Origin: Anaerolineae bacterium
GTDB lineage: Bacteria; Chloroflexota; Anaerolineae; Aggregatilineales; UBA3940
DNA: 43,263 nucleotides
Assembly: GCA_016926255.1 (NCBI GenBank)
Contig: JAFGOY010000047.1
Coordinates: forward strand, 1-43,263
Reading direction: 5' to 3'
Below, in pieces: positions 41,974 to 43,263 of the stretch. A program made the translations under genes and the position numbers. Position 1 is the stretch's first letter. Each line of letters starts with the position of its first letter. The notes beneath the pieces are model-generated. The model made no database searches. It was not told where the DNA came from and saw only the letters and a list, made by a program, of their open reading frames with translations.

Positions 41974-43263
41974 ATGAAAAAATCTGCCCACCGACTAATC
42001 CTTCTTATTGTTCTTGCCATTGTAACCCTCCTCCCGATGAGCACCGTCCATGCAGCGAACTTCACCGCCGGGAATTCTGCCGAACTGATCGTGGCGATCA
42101 ACACCGCCAACGGCAACGGTGAAGCCGATACCATTACCCTCACCGCCGACATCACCCTCAATGCGGTCGATAATTCAACCACCGGTGACAATGGTCTGCC
42201 GGTCATTACCAGCGACATTACCATCGAAGGCGATGGACACACCCTCACGCGTGATGGCAGCGCACCGAACTTTCGCTTCCTGTATGTGGATGCAGCGGGC
42301 GACCTGACGTTAAACAATGTTACGATCAGTAATGGTCGCTCAAATGTTGACGGCGGTGCCATCTACAACAATGGCGGTGCGCTCACCATCAGCCGGAGTA
42401 CGCTGGACGGCAACTATACGGGTGATGACGGGGGTGCCATTTACAATAACGGTGGCACGGTGACCATCGAGTACAGCACGATCAGCAATAATGAGGCTCC
42501 TACATCTGCTGGATTCAGCGGCGCTCTCGATAATCGCGTGGGCGGCATGATGACTATCTCCTACAGCATCCTGTCCGGCAACCGCGCAGGTAACGGCGGT
42601 GGTGCCATCTATAGCGATACGAATAATCCCACTCTGACCATTATCGGCAGCACGCTGGATGGCAATACGGCTGATTGGGGCGGTGGGATTCAATGCTCCG
42701 CTGGAACCTGCACGATCTCCGGCAGCACTTTTTCGAACAATACAGGCACTACATCTTCTGGCGGTGGAGGTCTTCGCGTCAGTACCAATGGCACCGCAGT
42801 TGTCACTAACAGCACGATCACTGGCAATACATCGGCGAATAATGGTGGGGGCATCTATGTCGCCGGGGTTCTGACGCTGAGGCATGTCACGCTTGCCGGG
42901 AACAGTGCGCCCACCGGCGCAAACCTGTACCGGGATAGCGGTTCTACTGTAAATGTGGCCTCCTCGATCATCGCCGACCCCGTTTCCGGTGGTAACTGCT
43001 CCGGTGCCATCACCGACAACGGTGGCAACCTCGAAGCGGAAAGCAGCGGTAGCTACACCTGCCCCGCGACCTTTACGCAAACGACGACCTCCGGTCTTGG
43101 GGCGCTGGCCGACAACGGCGGCCCGACCGGGACGATGGCCCTCGATACCGCGAGCTTGGCAGTCGATGGAACCGGCGCGGCCTGCGGCGGTGCGCCGACC
43201 AACGGCCTTGACCAGCGCGGCTATCCACGCGATGCTTTGTGCGACATCGGTGCCTTTGAATAC
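41974..43263 (+). CDS. Secreted right-handed beta-helix protein (choice-of-anchor type), partial
   Basis: 430 codons visible, open at the right edge. Signal peptide with TVHA cleavage. From residue about 30 a parallel beta-helix with repeats of the type GGAIYNNGGxxTIxxSTxxGN (about seven) follows a start motif 'NSAELIVAINTANGNGEADTITL'. It ends with 'TNGLDQRGYPRDALCDIGAFEY', the end motif of the choice-of-anchor Q family; the missing part would hold the cell-surface anchor. Extracellular adhesin or matrix protein is likely. An in-frame ATG at 41953 is possible; 41974 has AGGA upstream. Confidence 0.85.
   Translation, partial: MKKSAHRLILLIVLAIVTLLPMSTVHAANFTAGNSAELIVAINTANGNGEADTITLTADITLNAVDNSTTGDNGLPVITSDITIEGDGHTLTRDGSAPNFRFLYVDAAGDLTLNNVTISNGRSNVDGGAIYNNGGALTISRSTLDGNYTGDDGGAIYNNGGTVTIEYSTISNNEAPTSAGFSGALDNRVGGMMTISYSILSGNRAGNGGGAIYSDTNNPTLTIIGSTLDGNTADWGGGIQCSAGTCTISGSTFSNNTGTTSSGGGGLRVSTNGTAVVTNSTITGNTSANNGGGIYVAGVLTLRHVTLAGNSAPTGANLYRDSGSTVNVASSIIADPVSGGNCSGAITDNGGNLEAESSGSYTCPATFTQTTTSGLGALADNGGPTGTMALDTASLAVDGTGAACGGAPTNGLDQRGYPRDALCDIGAFEY

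Overview
The window is GC-rich chromosomal DNA from a free-living bacterium, most likely a member of the Chloroflexota (Anaerolineae-like). This assignment is inference. It rests on two long GT-C/PTPS-related membrane proteins with beta-module tails, lipoproteins with T/P/E-rich linkers, a secreted right-handed beta-helix protein, mixed archaeal-type and bacterial-type enzymes, and -10 boxes of the TACAAT type. No rRNA, tRNA or CRISPR array was seen. Both ends cut genes.

Layout. 1-1070: a truncated gene end and a helix-turn-helix gene split by an IS6-family element whose transposase is frameshifted. 1079-3742: large membrane protein. 4097-5891: overlapping pair of an Ntn-type amidase (NAAA/acid ceramidase-like) and an ADP-ribosylglycohydrolase. 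5951-8075: B12-binding radical SAM enzyme with a small polytopic membrane protein, divergent from a LuxR/NarL-like two-component system (8204-11031). 11060-13077: a bL12-like small protein, a small unknown protein and an AT-richer membrane orphan. 13239-17471: ubiX, an archaeal-type ubiD, aconitase-X large and small subunits, and a DUF3795 protein. 17592-19207: quinone-detoxification pair (MhqO/MhqD-like). 19154-23428: two membrane proteins and a secreted CBM9-like/GH3 glucosidase. 23560-24203: VapBC-type toxin-antitoxin pair between two copies of the same terminator. 24346-31128: three enzyme-fold proteins that lack catalytic residues (M24, APH, SDR) plus a PTPS-related membrane protein. 31599-33011: PadR regulator and CPBP-like membrane protein. 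33208-36149: lipoprotein, TPR-like membrane protein and an M23-domain lipoprotein. 36226-41277: copper island with YHS proteins, thioredoxin lipoprotein, CopA and CsoR. 41490-43263: FmdB zinc ribbon and the start of a secreted beta-helix protein.

Most interesting system: genes 13239-17001 encode a prenyl-FMN synthase (UbiX), a UbiD decarboxylase whose motifs match archaeal UbiD proteins, and both subunits of aconitase X. In Archaea these activities are phosphomevalonate dehydratase and anhydromevalonate-phosphate decarboxylase, the two steps of the archaeal mevalonate route that make isopentenyl phosphate. A compact bacterial cluster of all of them, with a Cys-rich DUF3795 protein attached, would be an archaeal-type isoprenoid bypass in a bacterium. 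The second notable region is the copper island, which contains a thioredoxin lipoprotein with a Met/Asp/His-rich linker and a tandem duplication of a thioredoxin-YHS unit in which one thioredoxin has decayed.
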